Source of the DNA: CAZBDV01 sp964490765
GTDB taxonomy: Bacteria; Cloacimonadota; Cloacimonadia; Cloacimonadales; JAJBBL01
NCBI GenBank assembly: GCA_964490765.1
Contig: CAZBDV010000038.1
Span: 1-22,311, forward strand
Direction: 5' to 3'
DNA length: 22,311 nt
The notes beneath the pieces are model-generated. The model saw only the letters and a list, made by a program, of their open reading frames with translations. It made no database searches and was not told the origin of the DNA. Below, piece by piece: positions 1-8,253 of this stretch. Made by a program: the position numbers and the translations under genes. Positions within the stretch are counted from its first letter, which is position 1. Every line of letters starts with the position of its first letter.

Positions 1-34
1 TACTTTATAGCGCAACTTAATAATAAGAGAGGGA

Positions 35-52
35 ATTAGGTTGACACCTAAT
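35..52 (-). terminator. Short stem-loop just after trmFO
   Basis: A perfect 7-bp inverted repeat (ATTAGGT / ACCTAAT) with a 4-nt loop lies 3 nt beyond the trmFO stop codon. Read leftward it is followed by a pyrimidine-rich stretch (TCCCTCTCTTATTATT) rather than a clean U-tract, and the stem has only three G-C pairs. It could be a weak terminator or a processing element at the end of the long leftward unit. The window ends too soon to see whether another leftward gene follows. Confidence 0.35.
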
Positions 53-55
53 GGG

Positions 56-1381
56 TTACTGATCATTAAGATAAGTTATCAGCGCCTCCAGAGATCGTTC
101 TGCCAATAACTTGTATCTCAATTTCTTATCTTTTATCGGATCACTGAGTGACGGTAGAAGACCGAAATTAGCATTAACTGGTACAAATAAACCACCGGTT
201 CCGCCAGTCAATCTTCGCCATAGTTGGCCCATAATACTTGCTTCTGGGAGATCTGTAAGTCCTTCAGCTATTATCAGTGCAACAAGTAATCCGGATGCTA
301 TCGATTCAACATAACCCTCAATTCCTGAAAGTTGCCCTGCGACAAAAATGTTCTTTTTATTCTTTAGAGACAAGTTCTTGTTCAAAACAGCAGGGGCATT
401 CAGGTAAGTATTTCGATGAATAGAACCGTATCTGAGAAACTCTGCTCGTTCCAACCCAGGAATTAGACGAAAAACCTTTCTCTGACTCGATTGAGTCATC
501 ATCGTCTGACAACCGACCAGATTGAACGCAGTACTCTCTTTGTTTTCTGCTCTTAACTGTATAGCTGCATAAGGTCTTTTACCGGTTACCGGATTTTCGA
601 GTCCAACTGGTCTCATAACCCCGAACCTTAGAGTATCCTTTCCCCTTCTGGCTAGCTCTTCTATTGGTATGCAGTTCTCATAGAAATTGATCTTCTGATT
701 TCCTGAAAGTTCCTTAAAATACTCTCTCTCAAAAGCCTTGCCGATGTATTTTTCGCTCTCCTGTAATGCCTGAACGAAAACCTCATATTCATCTTTCGAG
801 AAGGGACAGTTAAGATAATCTGCTCCCCCCTTGTCGTACCTCCCTTTTAAATACACTACTTCTCGGTTTATGCTCTCATAGGATACTATGGGAGCTATGG
901 CATCATAGAAATAGAGATTATCTCCATCCAGAAAGTGTTTTAGGCTAACAACCAGATCATCAGATGTTAAGGGGCCGGACGCTACTACTGTCAGTGACTT
1001 ATCCAAAGTGGTTACTTCCCGGTTATGTAATCTTATATTGGGGTTTTGTTTGATCTTCTCTGTAACTCCCTCTGCAAAAAGATTTCTGTCTACAGCAAGG
1101 GCACTGCCAGCAGGTAACCTGGTCTGATCAGCAATCTTAAGGAGTTCGCAATCGAACAGCTTTAACTCCTCTTTCAGTAAACCGGAGGCAGTCGTTATTA
1201 GTTCGGATTTCAAGGAATTACTGCAGACCAGCTCAGCCAGTAACGCTGTTTGATGAGCTGGAGTCATCTTTTGGGGTCTCATCTCATAGAGATCGATTTT
1301 CCAACCCTTCTTCGCAAGCTGAAGTGCCACCTCACTCCCTGCTAGACCGGCACCTATAATCCTTATCTCTCTGCTATTCAT
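56..1381 (-). CDS. trmFO: TrmFO, folate/FAD-dependent tRNA uracil-54 C5-methyltransferase
   Basis: Makes ribothymidine at position 54 in the T-loop of tRNAs, using methylenetetrahydrofolate as carbon donor and FADH2 as reductant; cytoplasmic. The 441 residues match the family length. The N-terminus has a Rossmann FAD motif (GAGLAG, residues 10-15) followed by the acidic end of strand 2 (LYEMRP). The two cysteines used by characterised TrmFO enzymes appear in family context: C53 in LVCSNS and C237 in ENCIPIEE. The C-terminal FAD-binding segment (AGQLSGIEGYVES, from residue 348) is intact. It is the last visible gene of the leftward run, 13 nt after queC, and has no strong Shine-Dalgarno sequence, so translation may be coupled to queC. 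The neighbourhood of queC makes this a tRNA-modification pair. Identification is secure. Confidence 0.97.
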   Translation of the reverse strand: MNSREIRIIGAGLAGSEVALQLAKKGWKIDLYEMRPQKMTPAHQTALLAELVCSNSLKSELITTASGLLKEELKLFDCELLKIADQTRLPAGSALAVDRNLFAEGVTEKIKQNPNIRLHNREVTTLDKSLTVVASGPLTSDDLVVSLKHFLDGDNLYFYDAIAPIVSYESINREVVYLKGRYDKGGADYLNCPFSKDEYEVFVQALQESEKYIGKAFEREYFKELSGNQKINFYENCIPIEELARRGKDTLRFGVMRPVGLENPVTGKRPYAAIQLRAENKESTAFNLVGCQTMMTQSSQRKVFRLIPGLERAEFLRYGSIHRNTYLNAPAVLNKNLSLKNKKNIFVAGQLSGIEGYVESIASGLLVALIIAEGLTDLPEASIMGQLWRRLTGGTGGLFVPVNANFGLLPSLSDPIKDKKLRYKLLAERSLEALITYLNDQ

Positions 1382-1394
1382 GCATCATATCTGC

Positions 1395-2111
1395 TTAATC
1401 CCGTTCCTGATAGGGTAATGGATCGAGTATACCTGCTTCTCTGAAAGCGTTCAACCGTAACTTACAACTGGCACATCTTCCGCATGCCTGTTCATTATTA
1501 AGATAACAGCTCCAACTGTACTGAAAAGGAACTCTTAGTTCCACACCCTTGAGAACTATCTCTCTCTTACTCAGGTGCAACAGAGGAGCTCTGACATCAA
1601 TAGGATGGAGTCCTTCAGTTCCGGTCTTAATTAGCCTGTTGAATGTTTCTATGAAGATTTCCCGGCAATCCGGATATCCTGAGCTATCCTCTTCAACCGC
1701 TCCAATATATATTCTCCCTGCTTTAATCGTCTCAGCCCAGGAAGTAGCAATAGCGAGTAGGTTCGCATTACGGAAGGGAACATAAGTACTCGGTATCTTA
1801 TCGGGCTCGGTATCATCCAGGATTGTAGAATCATTTTCATCAATCAGGCTAGACTGGGTTATGTCTTTGAAATAGCCTAAATCGATGATTTTATGATCTG
1901 TTGGCTGATAATAGGCTACCAGATCTTTAAAGGACTGCAGTTCTCTCTTCTCTGTTCTCTGTCGATATCTTGCGTGCAGGAAAAAAAGATCTACTGATTC
2001 TGACTTTGCTAAAGCAGCAGTAACAAGACTGTCCATTCCCCCACTCAGCAGGACTATGGATCTGGCAGAGCTATTGGAAGAAATGTTATTCTCATATAAT
2101 TTACCTTTCAT
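1395..2111 (-). CDS. queC: QueC, 7-cyano-7-deazaguanine (preQ0) synthase
   Basis: Converts 7-carboxy-7-deazaguanine plus ammonia and ATP to preQ0 in the queuosine pathway; cytoplasmic. The PP-loop ATP-binding motif SGGMDS lies at residues 23-28. The family motifs YVPFRN (110-115) and DSSGYPDCR (142-150) are present. The C-terminal zinc site is formed by C202, C210, C213 and C216 (pattern C-x7-C-x2-C-x2-C). The 238 residues are close to the usual 220-235, with a slightly longer N-terminus. The start is supported by a strong AGGAGTAAG just upstream. None of queD, queE or queF lies nearby, and the leader shows no obvious preQ1 riboswitch, so this is an isolated pathway gene placed next to another tRNA-modification gene. 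Confidence 0.95.
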   Translation of the reverse strand: MKGKLYENNISSNSSARSIVLLSGGMDSLVTAALAKSESVDLFFLHARYRQRTEKRELQSFKDLVAYYQPTDHKIIDLGYFKDITQSSLIDENDSTILDDTEPDKIPSTYVPFRNANLLAIATSWAETIKAGRIYIGAVEEDSSGYPDCREIFIETFNRLIKTGTEGLHPIDVRAPLLHLSKREIVLKGVELRVPFQYSWSCYLNNEQACGRCASCKLRLNAFREAGILDPLPYQERD

Positions 2112-2169
2112 CTTACTCCTCTAATCAGGATAGCTAAGATTGACCAACAATACTCGTCCCGTTAACGGG

Positions 2170-3717
2170 TCAACCATTAACTAATTTTGATGCTTCTCTA
2201 AGAGAAATCGGATTTACAAACATAGTCTTCTGATTTTTATAGACCACAAATCCGGGAGGACTACCATGTGGTTTTGACACAAATCTTATCTGAGTATAAT
2301 CGACCGGAACATTTTCGGAGTTTTTAGCCTTGCTGAAATAGGCAGCCAATCTACAACAGAGCAGGATCAAGTCATTGGAGATCTCCAGTTTGTTATAATT
2401 TCTAAGTACTATATGTGCTCCTCGAAACACTCGTGAATGGAACCACCAGTCATCAGGACGGGCATTTTTACAAGACAATTCATCATTTTCTTTGTTTGTA
2501 CGACCAATGAAAATCTCCCAGTTTTCGTCTATCTTTAATCTTTTGAATCTCTCTCTTTTCTGTTTTCTGCCCTTTTTCGAAGGCTCTTCACCTGCACTCA
2601 TCTCCTTCGTCAGTTCAGTATCAGATAGATTATTCTCCAGGTCAAAAATCTCTCTCTCTAACAGCTCAATCTCTTCTTCTGTCTTAATCATCTGTTTTTT
2701 GATGGCCTCCTTCCCACTAATACCTTTCCGATACTTCCTGAAGAGCAGTTTCATGTTTTCTGCCGGATTCAGTTCTTTCTGTAAGGGGATTATAATTTCT
2801 TCACCCTCTCCAGCAAAGTAATCGGGAACTGTTATTTCAGTCATTCCCTTTCCGATCTGGTGTAGATTGCTCTTCAACAATTCGGCCATCTTTCGGTAAT
2901 CTTCTGCCTGTTTGCTCTCTTCGTACTCTTTTTGTAGATTTGCCAGTTTCTTTTCCTTTCTTCTTTTCTGTTTCTGTATCGATCTGAGCATGTTATTCCG
3001 AAGCCGTTCCTGCTTCTGTTTTAATAACACTTCATAGAAGAGAAATTCAAAAGAGCGATTCAGATCATTGAATTTATTCTCAGCTATAGCTTGCTCATAG
3101 CCCTTACCAGGCTTGAGAAGATCCCCAACTCTTAGAGGATATCGGACCGGTGACAGATATTCTCTCTCCGTCTCATTACGCTTTACTGACATAGGGGGTA
3201 ACGAATATTCAAAACCAGGCAATATCTGTCTTGAGGAGTTTGCTGATAATGTTACATATCGCCAGCAATCAATAATCAATAGTTTCTCCTTCTTGACTCT
3301 AGTCAGAATCAAGTTAACCGTATGAGGTATCAGTTCGAGGATAAGGATATACCTGACCGATTTGTTATATATATCAACCTTCGTCAGAGAGAGGAATATT
3401 ATGCGATCGTTACGACGAGTATCTATAGTGCACTCTTGAGTATCATCCTCGGAAGCAATAAATACATCCACTATTTTGCCATGACTAAGGTGTTGATTTA
3501 GAGTATCTGTCCTGCTATCTTTTTTGAATGATAGTTCTCGAAGTTGCGTGCAAAAGATAAAGGGATTTGTGCTCTCCAGAACGATTTGCAGATAGGTCGA
3601 CTTATTCCTGAAATAGATGGCAAATGAATTCTCGAATCTCTTGATGTCGGATACTACAAAACCTTGCAGATTTTTGCCCTCTCTGTTAACCCATTCTCTT
3701 AAAAATCTGTAATCCAT
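2170..3717 (-). CDS. rqcH: NFACT-family protein, RqcH/Rqc2-like ribosome quality-control factor
   Basis: NFACT proteins bind the obstructed 50S subunit with peptidyl-tRNA and recruit alanyl-tRNA to add C-terminal Ala tails; older annotations call them fibronectin-binding proteins. The order here is NFACT-N (about residues 1-230), a charged coiled coil (about 235-375) and NFACT-R (about 395-505). The Asp-Arg pair that RqcH needs for activity is visible as D104-R105 in RRNDRIIFL. The NFACT-R domain has the signature GRTNKENDELS followed by DDWWFHSR and VDYTQIRFVSKP. The 515 residues are a little shorter than the roughly 570 of Bacillus RqcH, mainly in the coiled-coil part. The start codon has no clear Shine-Dalgarno. 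The gene lies 58 nt upstream of queC and 60 nt downstream of a large TPR gene. Confidence 0.9.
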   Translation of the reverse strand: MDYRFLREWVNREGKNLQGFVVSDIKRFENSFAIYFRNKSTYLQIVLESTNPFIFCTQLRELSFKKDSRTDTLNQHLSHGKIVDVFIASEDDTQECTIDTRRNDRIIFLSLTKVDIYNKSVRYILILELIPHTVNLILTRVKKEKLLIIDCWRYVTLSANSSRQILPGFEYSLPPMSVKRNETEREYLSPVRYPLRVGDLLKPGKGYEQAIAENKFNDLNRSFEFLFYEVLLKQKQERLRNNMLRSIQKQKRRKEKKLANLQKEYEESKQAEDYRKMAELLKSNLHQIGKGMTEITVPDYFAGEGEEIIIPLQKELNPAENMKLLFRKYRKGISGKEAIKKQMIKTEEEIELLEREIFDLENNLSDTELTKEMSAGEEPSKKGRKQKRERFKRLKIDENWEIFIGRTNKENDELSCKNARPDDWWFHSRVFRGAHIVLRNYNKLEISNDLILLCCRLAAYFSKAKNSENVPVDYTQIRFVSKPHGSPPGFVVYKNQKTMFVNPISLREASKLVNG

Positions 3718-3777
3718 ACGGCAACCAATCTATAACTTTGGTGATATTGTATTCCGGGGATTGGGATCAGAGATCTA

Positions 3778-6700
3778 TCACAGCTGTTCCAGAATCATCT
3801 GGGCCTGATTACCCCAATCGCTATCCGCACCATATTTCGTGATTATATTTCCCAGTATATTTCTGGCATTATCTATCCTACCCTGTCTAACATAAGATTC
3901 TGCCAGCTTTAACTCTGAAATGGCGTTCCAATGAGGATATTCCGGGTAAAAATAACCAACTTTGAGGTATTCTGTAGCTGCGTTATCATAATGACCCATA
4001 CTGAAATAAGACTCTCCAATCCAGTATTGAGCCTCTGCTCTCATCTCTCTATCATTCAGTGAAGGGATGGCTTTATTGAATGAGTTGATTGCATCACTGT
4101 ACTTTCTATCTCTGTACTGGCAATAGGCAATGTTAAAAATCGTCTCTCCTGCAAGTCCCTCGTCTCCCCATCTTTCGAGTATCATCTCGTATGCTTCGAT
4201 AGCTTTCTGCCACTCTTCGATAGTTTTACATACGATAGCAAAATTCTTGGCTGCATCAAAGGCCAGGCTACCGGTTAAATCATACTCAATCACAGTGTAA
4301 TAATGTTCGAGAGCTTGCTGATACTGTTCCTGAGAGAAATTGATTGTTCCAAGCTTCAGATGTGCCTGATTCAGTAAATGCCTGTCATTCGACTGTAGCA
4401 CACTCTGGAAATCAGCTTTAGCTTCATTCACTTTCTTATTCTCAAGATGGTTTAACCCTCTCCAGAAGTAGGCTTCTGTTCGCAGAGACTGGGGTAGATT
4501 CCTGTTATTGATAATATCGGTAAATCCTCTCTCTGCTCGACCCCTATTGACATTCATCTGATATATCGATTCGTTTAACTCGATTGCAGCCTGAGCAGAA
4601 CTATCTGCTCGAAGTATATTCTGAAAACGTTCTTTGACACTGTCAGCCCGGGGTCTATTCTGGGTACGATAATAGGCAATCGTTACATTTTTGGCTAACT
4701 CAGCTAAATCAAGATAGTCGTATTTTTCTGAATCTATCTGAGCATCGAGTTCATTTAAAACTATCTCGTAATGAGTTAAGGCTTCACGCCAGTTCTCTTT
4801 ATGAAATGATATATGCCCTAATCTTGCTCTTGCCAGTAGCCGATCCTGTGTGCGCGCAATTTCTTCCAATAAACGTGAATAAGTCAATTCAGCCATGATA
4901 TAATCGTCTGTCTGATAGTGAAGATTAGCCAGTCTAAATAATACCTGGTTATCTTTATCTGTGATGGACATGAGCGATTCTTTGGCTCTGTTTTTATCGT
5001 TTATCATCAGATAATCATCTGACAACTGCAGATAGTAGTTTCTGTCCCGTTCAGTTTCCGGATATAAAACCATAAATGTTATGACATCGTGGTAATTATT
5101 TTGAACCCTATGATGGTCGGCTAACAGCTTAACCGCTTCTCCCTGACTGGGATATCCTTTCGCATTTCTGACCAGAAATTCGAGTGTGTTCAATCCCTTT
5201 GCTGTTTCTTCAGTTTCCATAAGAGCTACAGAATAGCGATAGAGCTCCTCCGGCCTATTAATAGTCAATCCTGTATCTAATCTGTCGAAATAGGCTATCA
5301 CACGATCATATTGCTCATTCACAAAATAGTGGTTACCCATTTTTATAAGAGCATTTTCGTATTGTAATAGAGGTATTTCACTATCCTTAATCACTTTGCT
5401 TAGATGATCATCGGCATTATCATACTGTCCATCAATCAGATACTGATAACCAACCAGAAAGTTGAATCTATTTACAGCCGGAGATTGGGGATTATCAGAC
5501 AGAAACTTTACTGTTTTATCCAGCTCTGCTGGTGGAAGTGTGAACCCTTTGACAATATAGTCTCTCTCGATCTCGAGTTCAGTAATATATTCAGGATGAG
5601 AAGCATTATCGAGTCTACTGATCTGTCTGTTGATCTCATCGAGATATTGACGTCTTTCTCCTCCTCTCTTTTCCAATTCAGCTCTGGATAAGACCCTGAG
5701 ATATGCTTTCCCCTTTATGTATATGCCGAATGGGCTGTCATCATTCTCCAATAAGGCAATTACCCCGTTTACATCTTTCATATCCTGGAGCATAGTTTGA
5801 ACCAGTTGTTCTCGTAGTCTGTCAGTATCACTGCTGTTAAGATAATCATACAATGAGGCAATAAGATTTTGTGAAATCCGCTCATGATCGATATTCTTAT
5901 GCTGACTGATGATCTCTATACGGGTTAATATATCTTCTTTATCAATCTCATTATCGATTAACTCGACATTTATCTGTCTGAGAGCAGTTAGTGCTGCCGG
6001 GTAATCTTCCAATGTTTCATAAGAGAGTGCAGACCTGTAAAGTGCTTTCCAGTATAGATCGCTCATCAAACCGGTATTGATTACTACCTGGTTGTAGTAG
6101 TTGATTGCCAGAGAATACATCTGCAACTTCTCAAAATAGATATTCCCTATCCTCATCAACATCTCATCGCTGGCTGCTTGCAGGGGATAAGTGTTCATTA
6201 GAAAACGGTAATCATTGATAGCAGATATTAAATCTCCAGAATGCTCTTTCATTCTCGCCTGCCAGTACAAAACACCGTAATTATGTTCATCTTCTGTAAC
6301 GTGACCGGAAATATCGTGGATCAGTGCTTCAGCCTCTTCATAATGATTCAGATGAAAAAAGGCTTCGGCTACTTTAAGCAGATAATCGAAGAAGAAGGGA
6401 GTGCCTTCAATATCCCTTAAATCTATAGTCTGAATTGAAGAAACAATCGGCGGATAGTTATTCAGTTCCAGCATAGAGAGAGAGTAGAGATTTAAATAAC
6501 CAGCAAGATGTTCTGAACGATCGAATTTCTCTATCAGTGTTTGTAAAGTCTGTGCAGCTTTTGTGTATTGCTCAGTCGCCAGATAGAGTTCGGCAATTTC
6601 TCCCAGAATTCGTTCTTCATATTGCCGGGGCATTGTCTGACTGATCTGGGAGGTATAATGGTTTAAGGCTGGCTGAATGCCCTGTTCGTCCCTGATTATC

Positions 6701-7344
6701 TCACCCTGTTTAATAATGGCTTGCCAGCGGGCATCCGATTGTGGATAATCACGAATGATCATATTAAAGGTATTCTCGGCATCATTCCATCTACCTGTAC
6801 GAAGATAGGCAATAGCCATCAAATAGAGAATTTCGGGCGTCCTGTGATCTGTCGGATAGTCACGAGTAAAAAGCTGACCAGAGGTTAAAACCTGATTATA
6901 TGCTGATACCTGCTCATAACATTCTACGAGATAGTAGATTGCATCTGGTCGGTGCAGAGAATCAGGAAAGCTCTCGATAAATTCGTTGAAGAGATCTATT
7001 GACTGAGTATACTTTCTCTGCTGATAAACACTCAAGGCTAAGTTGTAGAGTGTTTCTTCTCTGAAACGGCTGTCCGGATATCTATCATTAAGCCTGCGAT
7101 AATAATCTTCGGCATCAGTGTAATTTCCCTGGATCCGATGTATCTCTCCGAGTAAAAAGAGTGATTCCTCCCCTTCAGATGACTGTGGTGCTGTGTTGAC
7201 TATCCTCTCGAAAACGAGAACAGCTTCGCGGTAGAAACCGTCACGATACATTCTTTTGCCGAATTCAAAACTCTCCTGCTGGCTGGCCAGCAACAACCCG
7301 AAAGAAACTACGATTATGGTTATCAGTATCAGTTTTTTAGACAT
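3778..7344 (-). CDS. Large exported TPR-repeat protein (1188 aa)
   Basis: No family name recognised beyond tetratricopeptide repeats. A signal peptide (residues 1-20, hydrophobic core ILITIIVVSFGLLLA) predicts export to the periplasm or envelope. Repeats of about 34-37 residues run almost from end to end. Clear units start near residues 25, 58, 95, 132, 169 and 242, and about six more fill the last 250 residues. The BamD/YbgF-like pattern is visible (AxxxYxxGxYxxAxxxFxxxxxxxPxS), with frequent YP or FP at repeat ends. The middle (about 480-650) is more irregular and alpha-helical. GAGGGAG precedes the start. It lies 14 nt after the VOC gene, so it should be co-transcribed. The TPR array implies a scaffold or cargo-binding role, with no catalytic motif seen. 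It resembles the two TPR proteins at 14693-20673 in style but is in a different block. Confidence 0.85.
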   Translation of the reverse strand: MSKKLILITIIVVSFGLLLASQQESFEFGKRMYRDGFYREAVLVFERIVNTAPQSSEGEESLFLLGEIHRIQGNYTDAEDYYRRLNDRYPDSRFREETLYNLALSVYQQRKYTQSIDLFNEFIESFPDSLHRPDAIYYLVECYEQVSAYNQVLTSGQLFTRDYPTDHRTPEILYLMAIAYLRTGRWNDAENTFNMIIRDYPQSDARWQAIIKQGEIIRDEQGIQPALNHYTSQISQTMPRQYEERILGEIAELYLATEQYTKAAQTLQTLIEKFDRSEHLAGYLNLYSLSMLELNNYPPIVSSIQTIDLRDIEGTPFFFDYLLKVAEAFFHLNHYEEAEALIHDISGHVTEDEHNYGVLYWQARMKEHSGDLISAINDYRFLMNTYPLQAASDEMLMRIGNIYFEKLQMYSLAINYYNQVVINTGLMSDLYWKALYRSALSYETLEDYPAALTALRQINVELIDNEIDKEDILTRIEIISQHKNIDHERISQNLIASLYDYLNSSDTDRLREQLVQTMLQDMKDVNGVIALLENDDSPFGIYIKGKAYLRVLSRAELEKRGGERRQYLDEINRQISRLDNASHPEYITELEIERDYIVKGFTLPPAELDKTVKFLSDNPQSPAVNRFNFLVGYQYLIDGQYDNADDHLSKVIKDSEIPLLQYENALIKMGNHYFVNEQYDRVIAYFDRLDTGLTINRPEELYRYSVALMETEETAKGLNTLEFLVRNAKGYPSQGEAVKLLADHHRVQNNYHDVITFMVLYPETERDRNYYLQLSDDYLMINDKNRAKESLMSITDKDNQVLFRLANLHYQTDDYIMAELTYSRLLEEIARTQDRLLARARLGHISFHKENWREALTHYEIVLNELDAQIDSEKYDYLDLAELAKNVTIAYYRTQNRPRADSVKERFQNILRADSSAQAAIELNESIYQMNVNRGRAERGFTDIINNRNLPQSLRTEAYFWRGLNHLENKKVNEAKADFQSVLQSNDRHLLNQAHLKLGTINFSQEQYQQALEHYYTVIEYDLTGSLAFDAAKNFAIVCKTIEEWQKAIEAYEMILERWGDEGLAGETIFNIAYCQYRDRKYSDAINSFNKAIPSLNDREMRAEAQYWIGESYFSMGHYDNAATEYLKVGYFYPEYPHWNAISELKLAESYVRQGRIDNARNILGNIITKYGADSDWGNQAQMILEQL

Positions 7345-7358
7345 AACTCCCTCAAATC

Positions 7359-7778
7359 TTATATTGAGCCGTTCTCAGCAAAGATGACTTCGATCTTTAT
7401 TCTCTCGGGATCCTCAAAAAAAAGAGCATAACTATCCTCTCCTGCAGCATGGGGATGCCTATCTTCATAAAGAATCTTTATCTCACGGCTCTTTAGTTCA
7501 GCTGTTAATCTATCAATATCTTCCTTACTGTCTGAATAAAAAGCAAGATGGTTAAGGCCGGTATGGCAACGATTGAATGGTCTATCAAGATACTTCTCTC
7601 TTGTTTGAACTAAGACAATATAGGTTCCATTCTTGATCCAGCTCTTACCTCTATCCCACTTTTGATAGGATCTGTAGCCCAGATATTTTAGAAACCAATC
7701 CCAGAACTCTTCAGATCTGGTCAGATTACTTACGTATATCTCGATATGAGATAACTGCCCTCTAAAGATTTCTGACAA
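7359..7778 (-). CDS. VOC-superfamily (glyoxalase/bleomycin-resistance fold) protein, TTG start
   Basis: A 139-residue vicinal-oxygen-chelate fold protein. The two halves show the expected beta-alpha-beta-beta-beta pattern. Candidate metal ligands sit at the usual places: H11 in LSHIEIYV, H77 in GLNHLAFY and E130 in IKIEVIF. The segment YALFFEDPERIKIEV near the C-terminus is typical of the family. Substrate cannot be deduced; lactoylglutathione lyase, thiol-resistance enzyme or dioxygenase-like are all possible. No ATG is available: the best start is TTG at 7778, 1 nt after the stop of the upstream diiron gene (an in-frame ATT two codons upstream is a less likely alternative). With only a poor Shine-Dalgarno, expression is probably coupled to the upstream gene. 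Both neighbours upstream suggest a small redox or detoxification group. Confidence 0.82.
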   Translation of the reverse strand: MSEIFRGQLSHIEIYVSNLTRSEEFWDWFLKYLGYRSYQKWDRGKSWIKNGTYIVLVQTREKYLDRPFNRCHTGLNHLAFYSDSKEDIDRLTAELKSREIKILYEDRHPHAAGEDSYALFFEDPERIKIEVIFAENGSI

Positions 7779-7779
7779 A

Positions 7780-8250
7780 TCAATATTCCATCAAGCCAGA
7801 TAACTCTGACTCATCAAACCAGGTAACTGTCCCCTGAATTCTATCCGCTTCCGTTTCTAAAAGTTCTTTATGATACATCTCTTCTTTTACGAGATTCAGA
7901 AAAAACTCTTTCAACTCATCGTCTTTACAACCTTCGGCCATATACTCATACTGATCAGCCATAGCCAGTTCTCGATCCATAGCATATTCTAATATAGATT
8001 TGGGATCGGACAGATTACGTCTAATGTCAATTTTGGGCTGCATATTCGTGTCAAAAGAGACAGTGGTTACATCGTATTCCTTTTTGTATGCTTCTATCAA
8101 TTTCTCTTCATGGATTTTTTCAAGCGATTCGAGAAGATGGAAGGTCTTCTTTGATTCCTCATCTGCAAAGCAGTTGGACAGAACCTTATATAGATTCTTA
8201 GATTTTATTTCATTCTCTATCGCTAATGTATAAGCCTCTTTACGGTTCAT
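7780..8250 (-). CDS. Ferritin-like/rubrerythrin-type diiron protein
   Basis: A 156-residue four-helix ferritin-like protein with two symmetric diiron half-sites. E12 (or E14) in helix 1 goes with E44-x-x-H47 in helix 2 (LEKIHEEK), and E94 in helix 3 (DRELAMADQY) with E124-x-x-H127 in helix 4 (KEEMYHKEL). This matches the rubrerythrin/YciE-like diiron pattern, but there is no C-terminal rubredoxin domain, so another electron donor would be needed. Likely roles are peroxide or oxygen scavenging or iron handling in an oxygen-sensitive cell; which one is not decidable from sequence. The AAGGAG Shine-Dalgarno overlaps the end of the upstream lipoprotein gene, three bases separate the two genes, and the next gene starts 1 nt after this stop, so the three are tightly coupled. 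Confidence 0.87.
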   Translation of the reverse strand: MNRKEAYTLAIENEIKSKNLYKVLSNCFADEESKKTFHLLESLEKIHEEKLIEAYKKEYDVTTVSFDTNMQPKIDIRRNLSDPKSILEYAMDRELAMADQYEYMAEGCKDDELKEFFLNLVKEEMYHKELLETEADRIQGTVTWFDESELSGLMEY

Positions 8251-8253
8251 TGC

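Noticed and set aside
41..46. TTGACA on the plus strand near the window start as a promoter
   Set aside because: It is inside the hairpin after trmFO, and no gene is oriented rightward there.
111..314. Plus-strand open frame of 67 codons inside trmFO, and similar antisense frames inside the TPR, NFACT and ExbB genes
   Set aside because: They are antisense to well-supported genes, have no Shine-Dalgarno sequence and no recognisable domain.
2112..2169. preQ1 riboswitch in front of queC
   Set aside because: The 58-nt gap has no stem-loop followed by an A-rich pseudoknot tail of the preQ1 type.
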